Assembly: GCF_018263855.1 (NCBI RefSeq)
Contig: NZ_CP073318.1
Coordinates: forward strand, 10,974,001 to 11,038,000
Direction of reading: 5' to 3'
Length of the DNA stretch: 64,000 nucleotides
Source: Kutzneria sp. CA-103260
GTDB lineage: Bacteria > Actinomycetota > Actinomycetes > Mycobacteriales > Pseudonocardiaceae
The position numbers and the translations under genes are program-made. Below the pieces are notes generated by a model. The model ran no database searches. It saw nothing but the letters and a program-made list of their open reading frames with translations, and had not been told where the DNA came from. The first letter of the stretch is position 1. Every line of letters starts with the position of its first letter. Of this stretch, positions 44,713 through 54,063 are shown one piece after another.

Positions 44713-46176
44713 GTGACACGGAGTTACGAGATTCGCACGTTCGGTTGCCAGATGAACGTGCACGACTCCGAGCGGCTGGCCGGCATGCTCGAGGACGCCG
44801 GCTACGCGCCCGTGCCCGAGGGCGACGCGCCCGACCTGGTCGTGTTCAACACGTGCGCGGTCCGCGAGAACGCCGACAACAAGCTGTACGGCACGCTCGG
44901 CCACATGCGGCCGCTCAAGACCGCCAACCCGGACATGCAGGTCGCGGTGGGCGGCTGCCTGGCCCAGAAGGACCGCGGCGCCATCGTCGAGCGGGCCCCG
45001 TGGGTGGACGTCGTGTTCGGCACCCACAACATCGGCTCGCTGCCCACGCTGCTGGAGCGGGCCCGGCACAACAACGAGGCCCAGGTCGAGATCCTGGAGT
45101 CGCTGGAGACCTTCCCGTCCACGCTGCCGGCCCGCCGCGACTCCGCCTACTCGGGCTGGGTGTCGATCTCCGTGGGCTGCAACAACACCTGCACCTTCTG
45201 CATCGTGCCCTCGCTGCGCGGCAAGGAGAAGGACCGCCGCCCCGGCGACGTGCTGGCCGAGGTTCAGGCCCTGGTCGACGAGGGCGTGCTGGAGGTGACC
45301 CTGCTCGGGCAGAACGTCAACTCCTACGGCGTCGAGTTCGGCGACCGGCTGGCCTTCGGCAAGCTGCTGCGCTCGGCCGGCCAGATCGACGGCCTGGAGC
45401 GGATCCGGTTCACCTCGCCGCACCCCAAGGACTTCACCGACGACGTGATCGCGGCGATGGCCGAGACACCGGCGGTCTGCCCCCAGCTGCACATGCCGCT
45501 GCAGTCCGGCTCGGACCGGCTGCTGAAGGAGATGCGCCGGTCCTACCGGACCGAGAAGTACCTGGGCATCCTGGACAAGGTGCGGGCCGCCATGCCCGAC
45601 GCGGCGATCACCACCGACATCATCGTCGGCTTCCCCGGCGAGACCGAGGAGGACTTCCAGGGCACCCTGGACGTGGTGCGGCAGGCCCGGTTCGCCAGCG
45701 CCTTCACCTTCCAGTACTCCAAGCGCCCCGGCACGCCGGCCGCCGTGATGGACGGGCAGCTGCCCAAGCAGGTCGTGCAGGAGCGCTTCGACCGGCTGAT
45801 CGCCGTGCAGGAGGAGAACTCCCTGGCCGGCAACCGCGAGCAGGTCGGCCGTGAGGTCGAGGTGCTGGTGGCCAGCGGGGAGGGCCGGCGGGACGGCGAG
45901 ACGCAGCGGATGAGCGGCCGGGCCCGCGACGGCCGGCTCGTGCACTTCGCGGCCATGCCGGGGGTGCGCGCCGGCGACGTGGTGCGCACCGTCGTGACCT
46001 ACGCCGCGCCGCACTACCTGGTCGCCGACGGCGCGCTCCTCAGCCACCGGCCGACCAGGGCGGGGGACAACACCGAGGCCGGTTTGCGGCCCAAGACCAC
46101 GGGGGTCAGTCTGGGGCTGCCCTCGTTCGGCACGCCGGCCCCGCTCGCGCCGGCGGGAGGATGTGCGATCCAGTGA
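44713..46176 (+). CDS. miaB: tRNA-2-methylthio-N6-dimethylallyladenosine synthase MiaB
   Basis: 487-residue radical-SAM methylthiotransferase acting on i6A37 of tRNA. The N-terminal domain has FGCQMNVHDSERLAG, FNTCAVRENADNK and VGGCLAQKD (three Fe-S cysteines). Radical SAM signature CNNTCTFC is at about 156-163, then LGQNVNSYG and the TRAM domain towards the end. The C-terminus extends about 40 residues beyond the TRAM fold. GTG start after GAAGAGGTAGAAG. The substrate base is made by MiaA, encoded 3 kb downstream. Confidence 0.96.
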   Translation: MTRSYEIRTFGCQMNVHDSERLAGMLEDAGYAPVPEGDAPDLVVFNTCAVRENADNKLYGTLGHMRPLKTANPDMQVAVGGCLAQKDRGAIVERAPWVDVVFGTHNIGSLPTLLERARHNNEAQVEILESLETFPSTLPARRDSAYSGWVSISVGCNNTCTFCIVPSLRGKEKDRRPGDVLAEVQALVDEGVLEVTLLGQNVNSYGVEFGDRLAFGKLLRSAGQIDGLERIRFTSPHPKDFTDDVIAAMAETPAVCPQLHMPLQSGSDRLLKEMRRSYRTEKYLGILDKVRAAMPDAAITTDIIVGFPGETEEDFQGTLDVVRQARFASAFTFQYSKRPGTPAAVMDGQLPKQVVQERFDRLIAVQEENSLAGNREQVGREVEVLVASGEGRRDGETQRMSGRARDGRLVHFAAMPGVRAGDVVRTVVTYAAPHYLVADGALLSHRPTRAGDNTEAGLRPKTTGVSLGLPSFGTPAPLAPAGGCAIQ

Positions 46177-46646
46177 CTGACGACTTGTCCGACCTCCAGG
46201 TCGAGGCGCCCGCGACGCCCCGCCGCCGGTTCCGGCAGATCGACCCGGGCGTGCGCGCCCTGGTCGTCGCCGTGTGCGTGATGCTGCTGCTGGTGGCCGC
46301 GCTGCTGCCCTGGGTCGAGGGCGCCACCGGCTGGCAGGTGCTGTTCGGCCTCGCGCCCAAGGGAATCGTGATCGGCCTGGTGCCGGAGCTGTTCGCCGTC
46401 TGCGCCATGGTCTTCGGCGTGCTGGTCTCCGGCGCGGCCCTGGTGACCCGTCTCTGGGCGCTGGCCTTCGCCGGTGCCGCCGGCTGCGGCTTCAGCACCC
46501 TGACCGCGCTGCTGGCCGTGTGGTCGCAGCAGGCCACCTCCAGCCACGAGCCGGGCCCCGGGCCGGGCCCCGGCATCATCCTCGGCCTGGTGACCCTGGT
46601 CGTGCTGACCTACCAGTGGATCAAGCTGACCTTCACCCGCGACTGA
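46173..46646 (+). CDS. Conserved actinobacterial membrane protein (Rv2732c type)
   Basis: 157-residue membrane protein always found after miaB in this part of actinobacterial genomes. The GTG overlaps the miaB stop as GTGA; an ATG four codons earlier sits on the ribosome site itself. It has about four hydrophobic segments (LVVAVCVMLLLVAALLPW, GIVIGLVPELFAVCAMVFG, and two more) and a repeated Pro-Gly loop PGPGPGPG before the last helix. Function unknown. Confidence 0.85.
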   Translation: MTDDLSDLQVEAPATPRRRFRQIDPGVRALVVAVCVMLLLVAALLPWVEGATGWQVLFGLAPKGIVIGLVPELFAVCAMVFGVLVSGAALVTRLWALAFAGAAGCGFSTLTALLAVWSQQATSSHEPGPGPGPGIILGLVTLVVLTYQWIKLTFTRD

Positions 46647-46707
46647 GGTTTGGGTGTCTCCAAGACCTGCAAACCCCGGGTAGTGGGGTCTTGGAGACAC
46701 CCAAACC
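46647..46707 (+). terminator. Long hairpin after the Rv2732c-type gene
   Basis: Arms of 21 bp, beginning GGTTTGGGTGTCTCCAAGAC (46647-46667) and exactly complementary at 46687-46707, start directly after the stop codon. The loop is 19 bases. Confidence 0.85.
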
Positions 46708-46716
46708 CCGAACACG

Positions 46717-46753
46717 ACCTGGGCCCCGCCGGATGTTCCGGCGGGGCCCAGGT
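46717..46753 (-). terminator. GC-rich terminator after the DUF349 gene
   Basis: ACCTGGGCCCCGCCGGA (46717-46733) pairs perfectly with 46737-46753 over a 3-base loop, 10 bp after the DUF349 stop on the minus strand. With the preceding hairpin it forms a back-to-back terminator pair. Confidence 0.85.
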
Positions 46754-46763
46754 GTGTGCTGCC

Positions 46764-48143
46764 TCAGCGGGTGGCTACGGCCTGCTCGGCGGCGGCCAGC
46801 CACTCGCGCCACTGCGCCGCCTGCGCCTCGGCCTGCTCGGCGCGGCGCTTGTCGCCGGCCGACCGGGCCTTGGCCGCCTGGGCCTCGAACTGGTTGACGC
46901 GCTCACGGAACTGCGCCACCCGGGCCTCGGCCTCCGGGTCGGTGCGGCGCCACTGGGCGTCCACCGCGCCGCGGACCTTCTCCTCGACCGCCCGCAGCCG
47001 GCCCTCCAGCTCACGCACCCGCTCGCGCGGCACCTTGCCGACGTGGTCCCAGCGCTCCTGCAGCTTGTAGAGCGCGTTGCGGGCCGCCTCCAGGCCCGAG
47101 GCCGGGTCGATGCCCTCGGCCTCGGCCAGCAGCTCCTCCTTGAGCTTGGCGTTGTGGCCGAACTCGGCGTCTCGCTCGTCGAACGCCGACGAGCGGCGCG
47201 CGAAGAACTTGTCCTGCGCGGCCCGGAAGGCCTGCCACAGCGCGTCGTCGGACTCCTTGGGCGCGCGGCCGGCGGCCTTCCACTCGACCATCAGGTCCTT
47301 GTAGCGGCCCGCGGTGACGCCCCAGTCGTCCGACGAGGACAGCTCCTCGGCCTCGGCCACCAGCTCCTGCTTGCGCGTCTTGGCCGTCGCCCGCTGCCGG
47401 TCCAGGTCCGCGAAGTGCGCGCCCCGGCGGCGGTTGAAGGCGTCCCGCGCCTTGGAGAACCGGCGCCACAGCTGCTCGTCGGTCTTCCGGTCGACGCCGC
47501 GGATCGTCTTCCACTCGTCCAGGATGGCCCGCAGCCGGTCGCCGGCGGACTTCCACTGGGTCGACTCGTTGGCCAGCTGCTCGGCCTCCTCGACCAGCGT
47601 CTGCTTGCGGGCCGCCATCTCGGCGCGGGCCGCGTCGCGGGCCACCTTCGCCTTGTCCACGGCCTGCCCGGCGCTGGCGATCACGAAGTCCACCCGCGCC
47701 CGCAGCGCCGCCAGGTCGCCGACCACGGCGGCGTCGGCCAGGCCGTCGCGGACGTGCTTGGCGCTGGTCAGCGCCTGCTTCGGGTCGCCGGCGCCGGACT
47801 TCAGCCGGGCCTCCAGCAGCTCAACCTCGGTGCGCATGTCGTCGAAGCGACGGGCGAAGTGGGCCAGCCCCTCGGCCGGCTCGCCGGCCTGCCACGAGCC
47901 GACCTCGCGCTCGCCGTCCTCGACCTTGACGTACACCTTGCCGGCGTCGTCCACCCGGCCCCACCGGGTCGGATCGTCCGAGGCGACGGGCACCACAGGC
48001 GGCGAGGTCCCCACCGTGTCGGCCCCTCCCGAATCGGACTGGCCCGCCTCGGCCTGCGTCGCCGGGTTCGCCTGCTCCGCAGTCGCCTTGCCCGCGGTCA
48101 CATGCACTGCCCCGTCCACCGGGGCCGTCTCCTGGTCCGTCAT
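46764..48143 (-). CDS. DUF349 coiled-coil protein (Rv2731 type)
   Basis: 459-residue protein rich in Ala and Arg. After an acidic low-complexity N-terminus (about 1-55) come successive DUF349 helical repeats, each with the W-x6-R/K pattern: STQWKSAGDRLRAILDEW, DDWGVTAGRYKDLMVEW, and LQERWDHVGKVPRE. It ends in a long coiled coil (VRELEGRLRAVEEKVRGAV to the end). The ATG follows AGGAGGA. Relatives include proteins tied to cell envelope or stress; the exact function is unknown. Conserved position between miaB and miaA. Confidence 0.88.
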   Translation of the reverse strand: MTDQETAPVDGAVHVTAGKATAEQANPATQAEAGQSDSGGADTVGTSPPVVPVASDDPTRWGRVDDAGKVYVKVEDGEREVGSWQAGEPAEGLAHFARRFDDMRTEVELLEARLKSGAGDPKQALTSAKHVRDGLADAAVVGDLAALRARVDFVIASAGQAVDKAKVARDAARAEMAARKQTLVEEAEQLANESTQWKSAGDRLRAILDEWKTIRGVDRKTDEQLWRRFSKARDAFNRRRGAHFADLDRQRATAKTRKQELVAEAEELSSSDDWGVTAGRYKDLMVEWKAAGRAPKESDDALWQAFRAAQDKFFARRSSAFDERDAEFGHNAKLKEELLAEAEGIDPASGLEAARNALYKLQERWDHVGKVPRERVRELEGRLRAVEEKVRGAVDAQWRRTDPEAEARVAQFRERVNQFEAQAAKARSAGDKRRAEQAEAQAAQWREWLAAAEQAVATR

Positions 48144-48317
48144 CGCCGGCTTCCTCCTCGCCTGCCACCATGAGCCCGCGCCGGGGCGCGAGCGCCCCGC
48201 ACAGGCGGGGCCCAAACGGCCGGTACTCCGAACGCGTGGTCCGAATACCTTCGCCGGGCATTCAAACAGGTCAGGGCCCGGCTGTGTACTCCGAGTCGGC
48301 AGGTAGCGTGCCGTATC

Positions 48318-49025
48318 GTGATCGTAGGCGTCGCCGTGGTGCCCCATCCGCCCCTGCTGGTACCCGAACTGGTGGCCGGCGCGGTGGCCGAGACGGAGGC
48401 GGTCAGACGCGCCTGTCTGGCCGCGGGCAAGCGGCTTTCGGCCCTGAGCCGGCAGTGGCTGGCGATCGCCGGTGATCCCGGTTTCCACGGCTTGACCAGC
48501 GCCGATGCCGTCGGCACGTTCCGCGGCTACGGCGTCGACAAGATCGTTTCCCTGGCTGAGGACGGGGCGTCGGACGACGTCGATCCCGGGTTGCCGCTGC
48601 CCGTGTTGGTGGCCGGGTGGCTGCGGGAGCAGGCCGGCGCGGGCGAGGTCGTCGTGCAGACGATCGATCCTGTGGGTTCGGTGAACGACAGTCGACGAGT
48701 GGGTGAACGGCTGGCCCGGCAGGACCGCCCGGTCGGCCTGCTCGTGCTGGGCGACGGGTCGAGCCGGCACCCCGGGCCGTCCGGGCACCCCGATTCCCGG
48801 TCCGTGGCCTACGACGCCGGCGTCCGCGACGCGCTGGCGACCGCTGACGTGGACGCCCTGCTCGGTCTGGACGTCGAGTTGGGGGCCGAGCTGGACGTGT
48901 CCGGCCGGGCCGCGTGGCAGGCGTTGGCCGGGGCCGCCCTCGGGCAGTCGTGGCGGGCCGAGCTGCTGTACTCGGAGGCCCCGTTCGGCGTCGGCTACCA
49001 CGTGGCCTGCTGGGAGCCGGCGTGA
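48318..49025 (+). CDS. Class III extradiol dioxygenase-like protein (Rv2728c type)
   Basis: 235-residue protein of the LigB/MEMO-like fold, opening MIVGVAVVPHPPLLVPELVAG with the HPP motif. It has GLLVLGDGSSRHPGPSGHPDSRS in the middle (a His/Asp-rich segment) and a C-terminal FGVGYHVACWEP. The catalytic metal role is unproven in this branch. It is conserved just before miaA and overlaps it as GTGA, so the two are coupled. The GTG start lies at a divergent promoter shared with the DUF349 gene (48144-48317). Confidence 0.82.
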   Translation: MIVGVAVVPHPPLLVPELVAGAVAETEAVRRACLAAGKRLSALSRQWLAIAGDPGFHGLTSADAVGTFRGYGVDKIVSLAEDGASDDVDPGLPLPVLVAGWLREQAGAGEVVVQTIDPVGSVNDSRRVGERLARQDRPVGLLVLGDGSSRHPGPSGHPDSRSVAYDAGVRDALATADVDALLGLDVELGAELDVSGRAAWQALAGAALGQSWRAELLYSEAPFGVGYHVACWEPA

Positions 49026-49921
49026 GCGTGCGCGCCATCGCGGTGGTCGGGCCGACCGCCGCCGGCAAGTCGGACCTGGGTGTGGAGCTGGCCCGGCGGT
49101 TCGGCGGCGAGGTGATCAACGCCGACGCCATGCAGCTGTACCGGGGGATGGACATCGGCACCGCCAAGCTGTCCGTGCCGGAGCGGCGGGGCGTGCCGCA
49201 TCACCAGTTGGACGTGCTCGACGTCACCGAGACCGCGTCGGTCGCCGCCTACCAGCGGCAGACCCGGGAGCTGATGGAGCGGCTCATCGCCGCTGGCGTG
49301 GTGCCCGTGCTCGTCGGCGGCTCCGGGCTGTACGTGCAGGCCGTGCTCGACGAGCTGGAGTTCCCCGGCACCGATCCGGTGATCCGGTCCCGGCTGGAGG
49401 AGGAGCTGGCGGCGCTAGGTCCCGAACCGCTCCACGCCCGCCTAGCAACGCTAGACCCCATAGCGGCGACAGCGATCCTGCCGTCGAACGGCCGGCGCGT
49501 GGTGCGAGCCCTGGAAGTCATCGAGCTCACCGGCCGGCCGTTCTCCGCCACCATGCCCAAACGGGGGGAGGCTCGGTACGGGACCGTGCAGATCGGCGTC
49601 GACCGTGACGTCGCCGACCTGGACGCCCGTGTCGACCTCCGCGTGCAGCTGATGTTCGAGGCCGGGCTGGTCGACGAGGTCCGCGCACTGGAGGCTCTCG
49701 GCCTCCGGGACGGCCTCACGGCCTCTCGGGCCCTCGGCTACCAGCAGGTGCTCGCCCACCTCGACGGCGTCCATGACGTCGAGACCGCCGCCGCCGAGAC
49801 CGCCCGCGCCACCCGTCGCTTCGTGCGGCGGCAGCGGTCCTGGTTCCGGCGTGATCAGCGCATCACCTGGTTCGACGGCGCTCGCCCCGACCTGGCCGAA
49901 GCCGTCGGCGCGATACTCTGA
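49022..49921 (+). CDS. miaA: tRNA dimethylallyltransferase MiaA
   Basis: 299-residue prenyltransferase adding dimethylallyl to A37 of tRNA. GTG start (VSVRAIAVVGPTAAGKS) with P-loop GPTAAGKS at 9-16. Other conserved blocks: INADAMQLYRGMDIGTAK, GVPHHQLDVLD, LVGGSGLYVQAVLD and SRALGYQQVL, ending RRFVRRQRSWFRRDQ. It starts inside the stop of the preceding gene and is 4 bp from dapF. Confidence 0.96.
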   Translation: MSVRAIAVVGPTAAGKSDLGVELARRFGGEVINADAMQLYRGMDIGTAKLSVPERRGVPHHQLDVLDVTETASVAAYQRQTRELMERLIAAGVVPVLVGGSGLYVQAVLDELEFPGTDPVIRSRLEEELAALGPEPLHARLATLDPIAATAILPSNGRRVVRALEVIELTGRPFSATMPKRGEARYGTVQIGVDRDVADLDARVDLRVQLMFEAGLVDEVRALEALGLRDGLTASRALGYQQVLAHLDGVHDVETAAAETARATRRFVRRQRSWFRRDQRITWFDGARPDLAEAVGAIL

Positions 49922-49925
49922 ACGG

Positions 49926-50741
49926 GTGGGTATCGAGTTCGTCAAGGGACATGGCACCGAGAACGACTTCGTGCTGCTGCCTGATCCCGACGGCACGCTG
50001 GAGCTGACCGAGAGCCGCGTCCAGGCGCTGTGCGACCGCCGCCGCGGGCTCGGGGCCGACGGCGTGCTCCGGGTCGTGCCCAACAAGGTCTTCGCCGGCT
50101 CCGGCGAGGGCTGGTTCATGGACTACCGCAACGCCGACGGCTCCATCGCCGAGATGTGCGGCAACGGCGTCCGGGTCTTCGCCGCCTACCTCGTCGACGC
50201 CGGTCTCGCCGTCCCCGGCGAGTTCACCGTCGGCACCCGCGCCGGCGACCGTCCCGTCGTCGTGCACCCCGACGGCTCCGTCACCGTCCAGATGGGCCCC
50301 GCCCGCGTCACCGGACGCTCCACCGCCACCCTCGGCGGCGTCTCCTTCCCCGGCGTCGCCATCGACGTCGGCAACCCCCACCTCGTCTGCCTCACCGAGG
50401 TTCCCGTCGCTTCCCTCGACCTGACCGTCGCCCCCGGCCGGGACCAGTCCTTCTTCCCCCACGGCGTCAACGTCGAGTTCGTCAACCGCCTCTCCGACGA
50501 CGCCCTGGCCATGCGCGTCCACGAACGCGGCGTCGGCGAGACCCGCTCCTGCGGCACCGGCACCGTCGCCACCGTCGCCGCCCACCTCCACCTCGCCGGC
50601 CACGCCACCGGCCGGGCCACCGTCTCCATCCCCGGCGGCCTCGTCACCGTCACCATCGGCGACGCCGAGAGCACCCTCACCGGCCCCGCCGTCCTCGTCG
50701 CCCGCGGCGAACTCAGCGACGCCTGGTGGTCCTCGCACTGA
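49926..50741 (+). CDS. dapF: Diaminopimelate epimerase
   Basis: 271-residue PLP-independent racemase making meso-DAP for peptidoglycan and lysine. Opening VGIEFVKGHGTENDFVLLPD. The two catalytic cysteines are in AEMCGNGVR and TRSCGTGT; other motifs are DVGNPHLVCL and RVHERGVGETR. GTG start 4 bp after miaA. In mycobacteria hflX follows directly, but here about 8 kb of other genes intervene. Confidence 0.96.
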   Translation: MGIEFVKGHGTENDFVLLPDPDGTLELTESRVQALCDRRRGLGADGVLRVVPNKVFAGSGEGWFMDYRNADGSIAEMCGNGVRVFAAYLVDAGLAVPGEFTVGTRAGDRPVVVHPDGSVTVQMGPARVTGRSTATLGGVSFPGVAIDVGNPHLVCLTEVPVASLDLTVAPGRDQSFFPHGVNVEFVNRLSDDALAMRVHERGVGETRSCGTGTVATVAAHLHLAGHATGRATVSIPGGLVTVTIGDAESTLTGPAVLVARGELSDAWWSSH

Positions 50742-50788
50742 CGGCTTGTCTCGCTTGAGGAACTGAGCGAGTCGCCCCCAGCTCGATC

Positions 50789-50896
50789 GTGGGGGAGAAG
50801 ACCTTCTCGGGGCCGGTCCGGGGCGCGGTCGACCAGGCCGCCGGGCATTTCGCGGTCACCGACGGCGACCGGATCACGGTCGTCCACCTCGGCTGA
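50789..50896 (+). pseudogene. Possible gene remnant after dapF
   Basis: A 35-codon open frame ending EKTFSGPVRGAVDQAAGHFA...VVHLG with a coding-like GC3 pattern but no ribosome site. It looks like the 3' end of a lost gene at the left border of the inserted region. I do not recognise the family. Rest of the 270-bp gap holds the promoter of the methyltransferase. Confidence 0.3.
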
Positions 50897-51009
50897 CGGC
50901 TCTTCGGACACCGCTCACCAAATTGCCATTGATAACGGTTGGGTCAAGGCGGACATCCATGTCGAAGGGGTGCACGTCTTAGGGGGCACACAGGGTGAGG
51001 GGGAATAAC

Positions 51010-51762
51010 GTGACCAAGCAAGCCGATTTCTACGACGCGCCGGCGCACGACTATCTGCGTTATTGGGACGGCCGTGACTACGAGAACGCGGCCGAGCAGG
51101 CGGCGATCCGGCGACTGCTGCACGGCCGGCGTTTCGGGCACGCCGCCGATGTCGGTGGTGGCTATGGCCGGCTGTGCGTGCTGCTCCAGGAATTCGCCGA
51201 CCGCGTCACCCTGGCCGAGCCCAGCAGTCGGCAGTTGGACATCGCCGCGACTTTTCTGGCCGACCATCCTCGAATTGAGCACCGCCAGATGCAGGCCGAC
51301 GCGCTGGCGTTCGAGGACGGTTCGCTGGACCTGCTCACGATGATCCGCGTGATGCACCATCTGCCCGAACCCACCGCCGAGTTCGCCGAGATCACCCGGG
51401 TGCTGCGGCCCGGCGCCGCCGCCGTGATCGAGGTGGCCAACCTGGCCCACGCCCGCAACCGCGTGCGCTACCTGCTGAAGGGACGGCGGATCCCGCACCT
51501 GCCGGTCGACATCCGGTCCCCGGAGAACCGCCACGACGAGGAGATCGCCTTCGTCAACCACAATCCGCACACCGTCATCGAGCAGCTGGCCCGCGCCGGC
51601 CTGCGGACCGAAAGCATTCTCTCGGTGTCCAACCTGCGCAGCGGCGCCCTGAAAAAGGTGCTGTCGCACCGGGTCCACGTCGCCGCGGAGGTCGCCTCCC
51701 AGCGTGTTCTGGCCCGAACCTTCTTCGGCCCGAGCGTGTTCCTCCTCCTGCGCAAGGACTGA
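51010..51762 (+). CDS. Class I SAM-dependent methyltransferase
   Basis: 250-residue methyltransferase of the UbiE/Methyltransf_11 type. The GTG (VTKQADFYDAPAHDYLRYW) has GAGGGGGA 5 bases upstream. SAM-binding motif I is AADVGGGYGRLCVLL; later motifs are ADALAFEDGSLDLLTMIRVMHHL and LRPGAAAVIEVANL. The substrate is unknown; ubiquinone-type or small-molecule O/C-methylation is possible. It opens the accessory block between dapF and hflX. GC3 is somewhat lower than in neighbours. Confidence 0.88.
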   Translation: MTKQADFYDAPAHDYLRYWDGRDYENAAEQAAIRRLLHGRRFGHAADVGGGYGRLCVLLQEFADRVTLAEPSSRQLDIAATFLADHPRIEHRQMQADALAFEDGSLDLLTMIRVMHHLPEPTAEFAEITRVLRPGAAAVIEVANLAHARNRVRYLLKGRRIPHLPVDIRSPENRHDEEIAFVNHNPHTVIEQLARAGLRTESILSVSNLRSGALKKVLSHRVHVAAEVASQRVLARTFFGPSVFLLLRKD

Positions 51763-51831
51763 TTCCGGCGGCGCGATGCGGCTATCCAGCAGCTTGGTGT
51801 CCTGGGTGCCGGTCACGCAGGGCATCGTGCC

Positions 51832-52215
51832 TCAGCACCGGCTGGAGTAGACGGAGTACACGCAGCTCGTCGACCTCGCGTTGGCCGTCGTGATCGCGAC
51901 CGTGACTCCCGCTGCCGCGAGAATGAGAGGGACGATCACCGCAGTCCATATGAGAATGCGTCGAATGGAGTGCAGGACGACGAGCGTCTCGGTGATGGCC
52001 TGCGCGTTGGCCAACTCCACGGTGCCGGCCGAGGAAACGCGCTTGAGCGACGCTGTGACTAGGGAGGAAGTCCAGGAAGGCCCGGATTCTACTGTCGTCG
52101 GGGCTGCTGGTTCAAAGGCGGCCTGTTCGGGACTTGGCGTAGAAATGGCTACCTCCCTGGTGGTTCCGCAGCTAGTGGCAATCCAGCCTGCGGGGGTACT
52201 TGACGCAAAGCGCAT
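51832..52215 (-). CDS. Possible small membrane protein
   Basis: About 127 residues from ATG (MRFASSTPAGWIATSC) or longer from an upstream start. The Ser/Thr-rich N-terminal half looks unstructured. Near the C-terminus is one hydrophobic helix (ILIWTAVIVPLILAAAGVTV) followed by a short tail with two cysteines (TSCVYSVYSSRC). Codon usage is weakly coding and no ribosome site is evident. No family recognised. Confidence 0.4.
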   Translation of the reverse strand: MRFASSTPAGWIATSCGTTREVAISTPSPEQAAFEPAAPTTVESGPSWTSSLVTASLKRVSSAGTVELANAQAITETLVVLHSIRRILIWTAVIVPLILAAAGVTVAITTANARSTSCVYSVYSSRC

Positions 52216-52344
52216 CGTCAGGCAGTTGGCGACAGTTACCTCTGCATGTGGCTGCGTGGCCAGACCGTGATGTTGGGGCCATGTGTGCCAACGTGTGTCC
52301 GTTCTGTTCAAGACAGGGGGTCATGGACCCGGCATGCTGGGGTC

Positions 52345-53238
52345 ATGACCATTGACCTCTCGCGTGCGGCAGCGTTTTTGGCGGGGCATGGGCGGGTGCT
52401 TGACCGGCGGCGGTTCGAATTGATGGTGGGCCGGGCGGACAGCGGTGCGGTGTTGGCCGCGGTGGACGGTTATCGCAATGCGGACGGGGGTTATGGGTGG
52501 GGGCTGGAGCCGGATCTGCGGGCGGCGGAAAGCCAGCCGGGTGGGGCGCTGCACGCGTTTGAGGTGTTCGCGGAAGTGGCGCCGGTGTCGACGCCGCGGG
52601 CGGCGGAGTTGTGTGACTGGCTGGACTCGGTGACGTTGCCGGACGGCGGCCTGCCGTTCGCGTTGCCGGTCGCGGACGCGACGGCCTGCGCGCCGTTCTG
52701 GGCACAGGCTGACCCGACTGTGTCGACGTTGCAGAGCACGGCATTCGCCGCCGGGGCGGCGCACCGGGTTGCGGCGCATGATCCCGCGGTTGCCGGACAT
52801 CCCTGGCTGGCGCGGGCGACGAGGTACTGCCTGGACGCCATCGCCGGACTGCGGACGCAGCCGCACGCCATTGCCCTGGCCTTCGCCGTGCGGTTTCTGG
52901 ACACCATTCACGGCAGTCATCCGGAGGCCGCGGACCTGCTGACCCGGCTCGGAAAGTTCGTGCCGGACAGCGGCTTCGCCCCGGTCGAGGGCGGCATCGA
53001 GGGGGAGACCCTGCGTGCGCTCGACTTTGCCCCGGTGCCGGGAAGCCCGGCGAGCACGCTGCTGCGCCCCGGCGTGATCGAAGCCGAACTGGACCGCCTC
53101 GCCGAACGACAGCAGGACGACGGCGGCTGGACCGTCGACTTCGCCAGCTTCTCCCCGGCCGCCGGCCTGGAATGGCGCGGCTACGCCACAGGGCAGGCCG
53201 TGTCGACGCTACGCCGAGCCGGAAGGCTGCCGATCTGA
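52345..53238 (+). CDS. Prenyltransferase/terpene-cyclase-fold (alpha-alpha toroid) protein
   Basis: 297-residue protein with repeated motifs of the squalene-cyclase/prenyltransferase barrel: YRNADGGYGWGLEPDLR, SVTLPDGGLPFALP and RQQDDGGWTVDFASFSPA (QW-like repeats). It lacks the DxDD/DCTAE acid motifs of true squalene cyclases, so it may bind but not cyclise isoprenoids. The ATG has no good ribosome site and may be leaderless. Its last 30 bp overlap the convergent SDR gene. Confidence 0.75.
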   Translation: MTIDLSRAAAFLAGHGRVLDRRRFELMVGRADSGAVLAAVDGYRNADGGYGWGLEPDLRAAESQPGGALHAFEVFAEVAPVSTPRAAELCDWLDSVTLPDGGLPFALPVADATACAPFWAQADPTVSTLQSTAFAAGAAHRVAAHDPAVAGHPWLARATRYCLDAIAGLRTQPHAIALAFAVRFLDTIHGSHPEAADLLTRLGKFVPDSGFAPVEGGIEGETLRALDFAPVPGSPASTLLRPGVIEAELDRLAERQQDDGGWTVDFASFSPAAGLEWRGYATGQAVSTLRRAGRLPI

Positions 53239-54063
53239 CGCCTGGTCGATGATGGTCCGCTCGTACGCGGCACGGGCCGACGGGTCGACGGAGGTCAGGG
53301 CGCGGCGGTCGCCGATGAGGCGGCGGCCGAGGCGCAGCAAGGGTTCCGGCGCGACGGCGTGGATGAGGTCCCACGCGGCGAGGTAGCCGGGCACGGGGAT
53401 CTCTGCGCGGCGGGTCTTGACGCTGCCGAGGACGGCGTGGGCGACGGTGGAAGGGTCGACGGTGGGGAGGCCGCGGCCGAGGGGAACGCCGGAGGCGAGG
53501 CGGGTGCGGACGGCGGAGGGGAGGACGGCGCTGAGGCTGACGCCGGTGTGCGCGTACTCGGCCCGAACGGCGGCGGTGAGGCCGACGGCGGCGAACTTGC
53601 TGGCGTTGTAGACGGCCATGCCGGGGATGGGGATCTTGCCGGCCATGGAGGCGATGTTGACGACGTGACCGCGGCGGCGGGCGATCATGTGGGGCAGCAC
53701 AAGGCGCATGCCGTTGACCAGGCCCCAGAGGTTGACGTCAAAGGTGGTGCGGGAGGTGGCCTCGGGCTCGTCGAGGAAGCCACCCAGGGGCATGACGCCG
53801 GCGTTGTTGACGAGCACGTCGATCCGGCCGAAGCCGTCCAACACGGCGGAAACGCAGTCGGCGTAGGAACTGCGCGCGGAAACGTCCACTGTGTACGGAT
53901 GGCCGCCGAGCTCTCGGGCGGCATCGGTGGCGCCGTCGAGATCGGCCACGCACACGGTGGCGCCGCGCCGGGCGAACAACTCGGCGGTGGCGCGGCCGAT
54001 GCCCCGGGCGCCGCCGGTGATCAGGACGACGGCGCCGTCGAGGTCGATCTTCGGATACCTCAT
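53209..54063 (-). CDS. Short-chain dehydrogenase (patatin-BVMO operon, third gene)
   Basis: 284-residue SDR oxidoreductase. Start MRYPKIDLDGAVVLITGG at an ATGA overlap with the monooxygenase gene. Cofactor motif TGGARGIG; Asp after strand 2 (VADLDG) favours NAD(H). Later motifs are LVNNAGVMPLGGF, NIASMAG (catalytic Ser) and YNASKFA (Tyr and Lys). A C-terminal helical extension (VAPEPLLRLGRRLIGDRRAL) resembles mycobacterial SadH-type enzymes. It probably oxidises a secondary alcohol to the ketone used by the monooxygenase. Confidence 0.9.
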   Translation of the reverse strand: MRYPKIDLDGAVVLITGGARGIGRATAELFARRGATVCVADLDGATDAARELGGHPYTVDVSARSSYADCVSAVLDGFGRIDVLVNNAGVMPLGGFLDEPEATSRTTFDVNLWGLVNGMRLVLPHMIARRRGHVVNIASMAGKIPIPGMAVYNASKFAAVGLTAAVRAEYAHTGVSLSAVLPSAVRTRLASGVPLGRGLPTVDPSTVAHAVLGSVKTRRAEIPVPGYLAAWDLIHAVAPEPLLRLGRRLIGDRRALTSVDPSARAAYERTIIDQASDRQPSGSA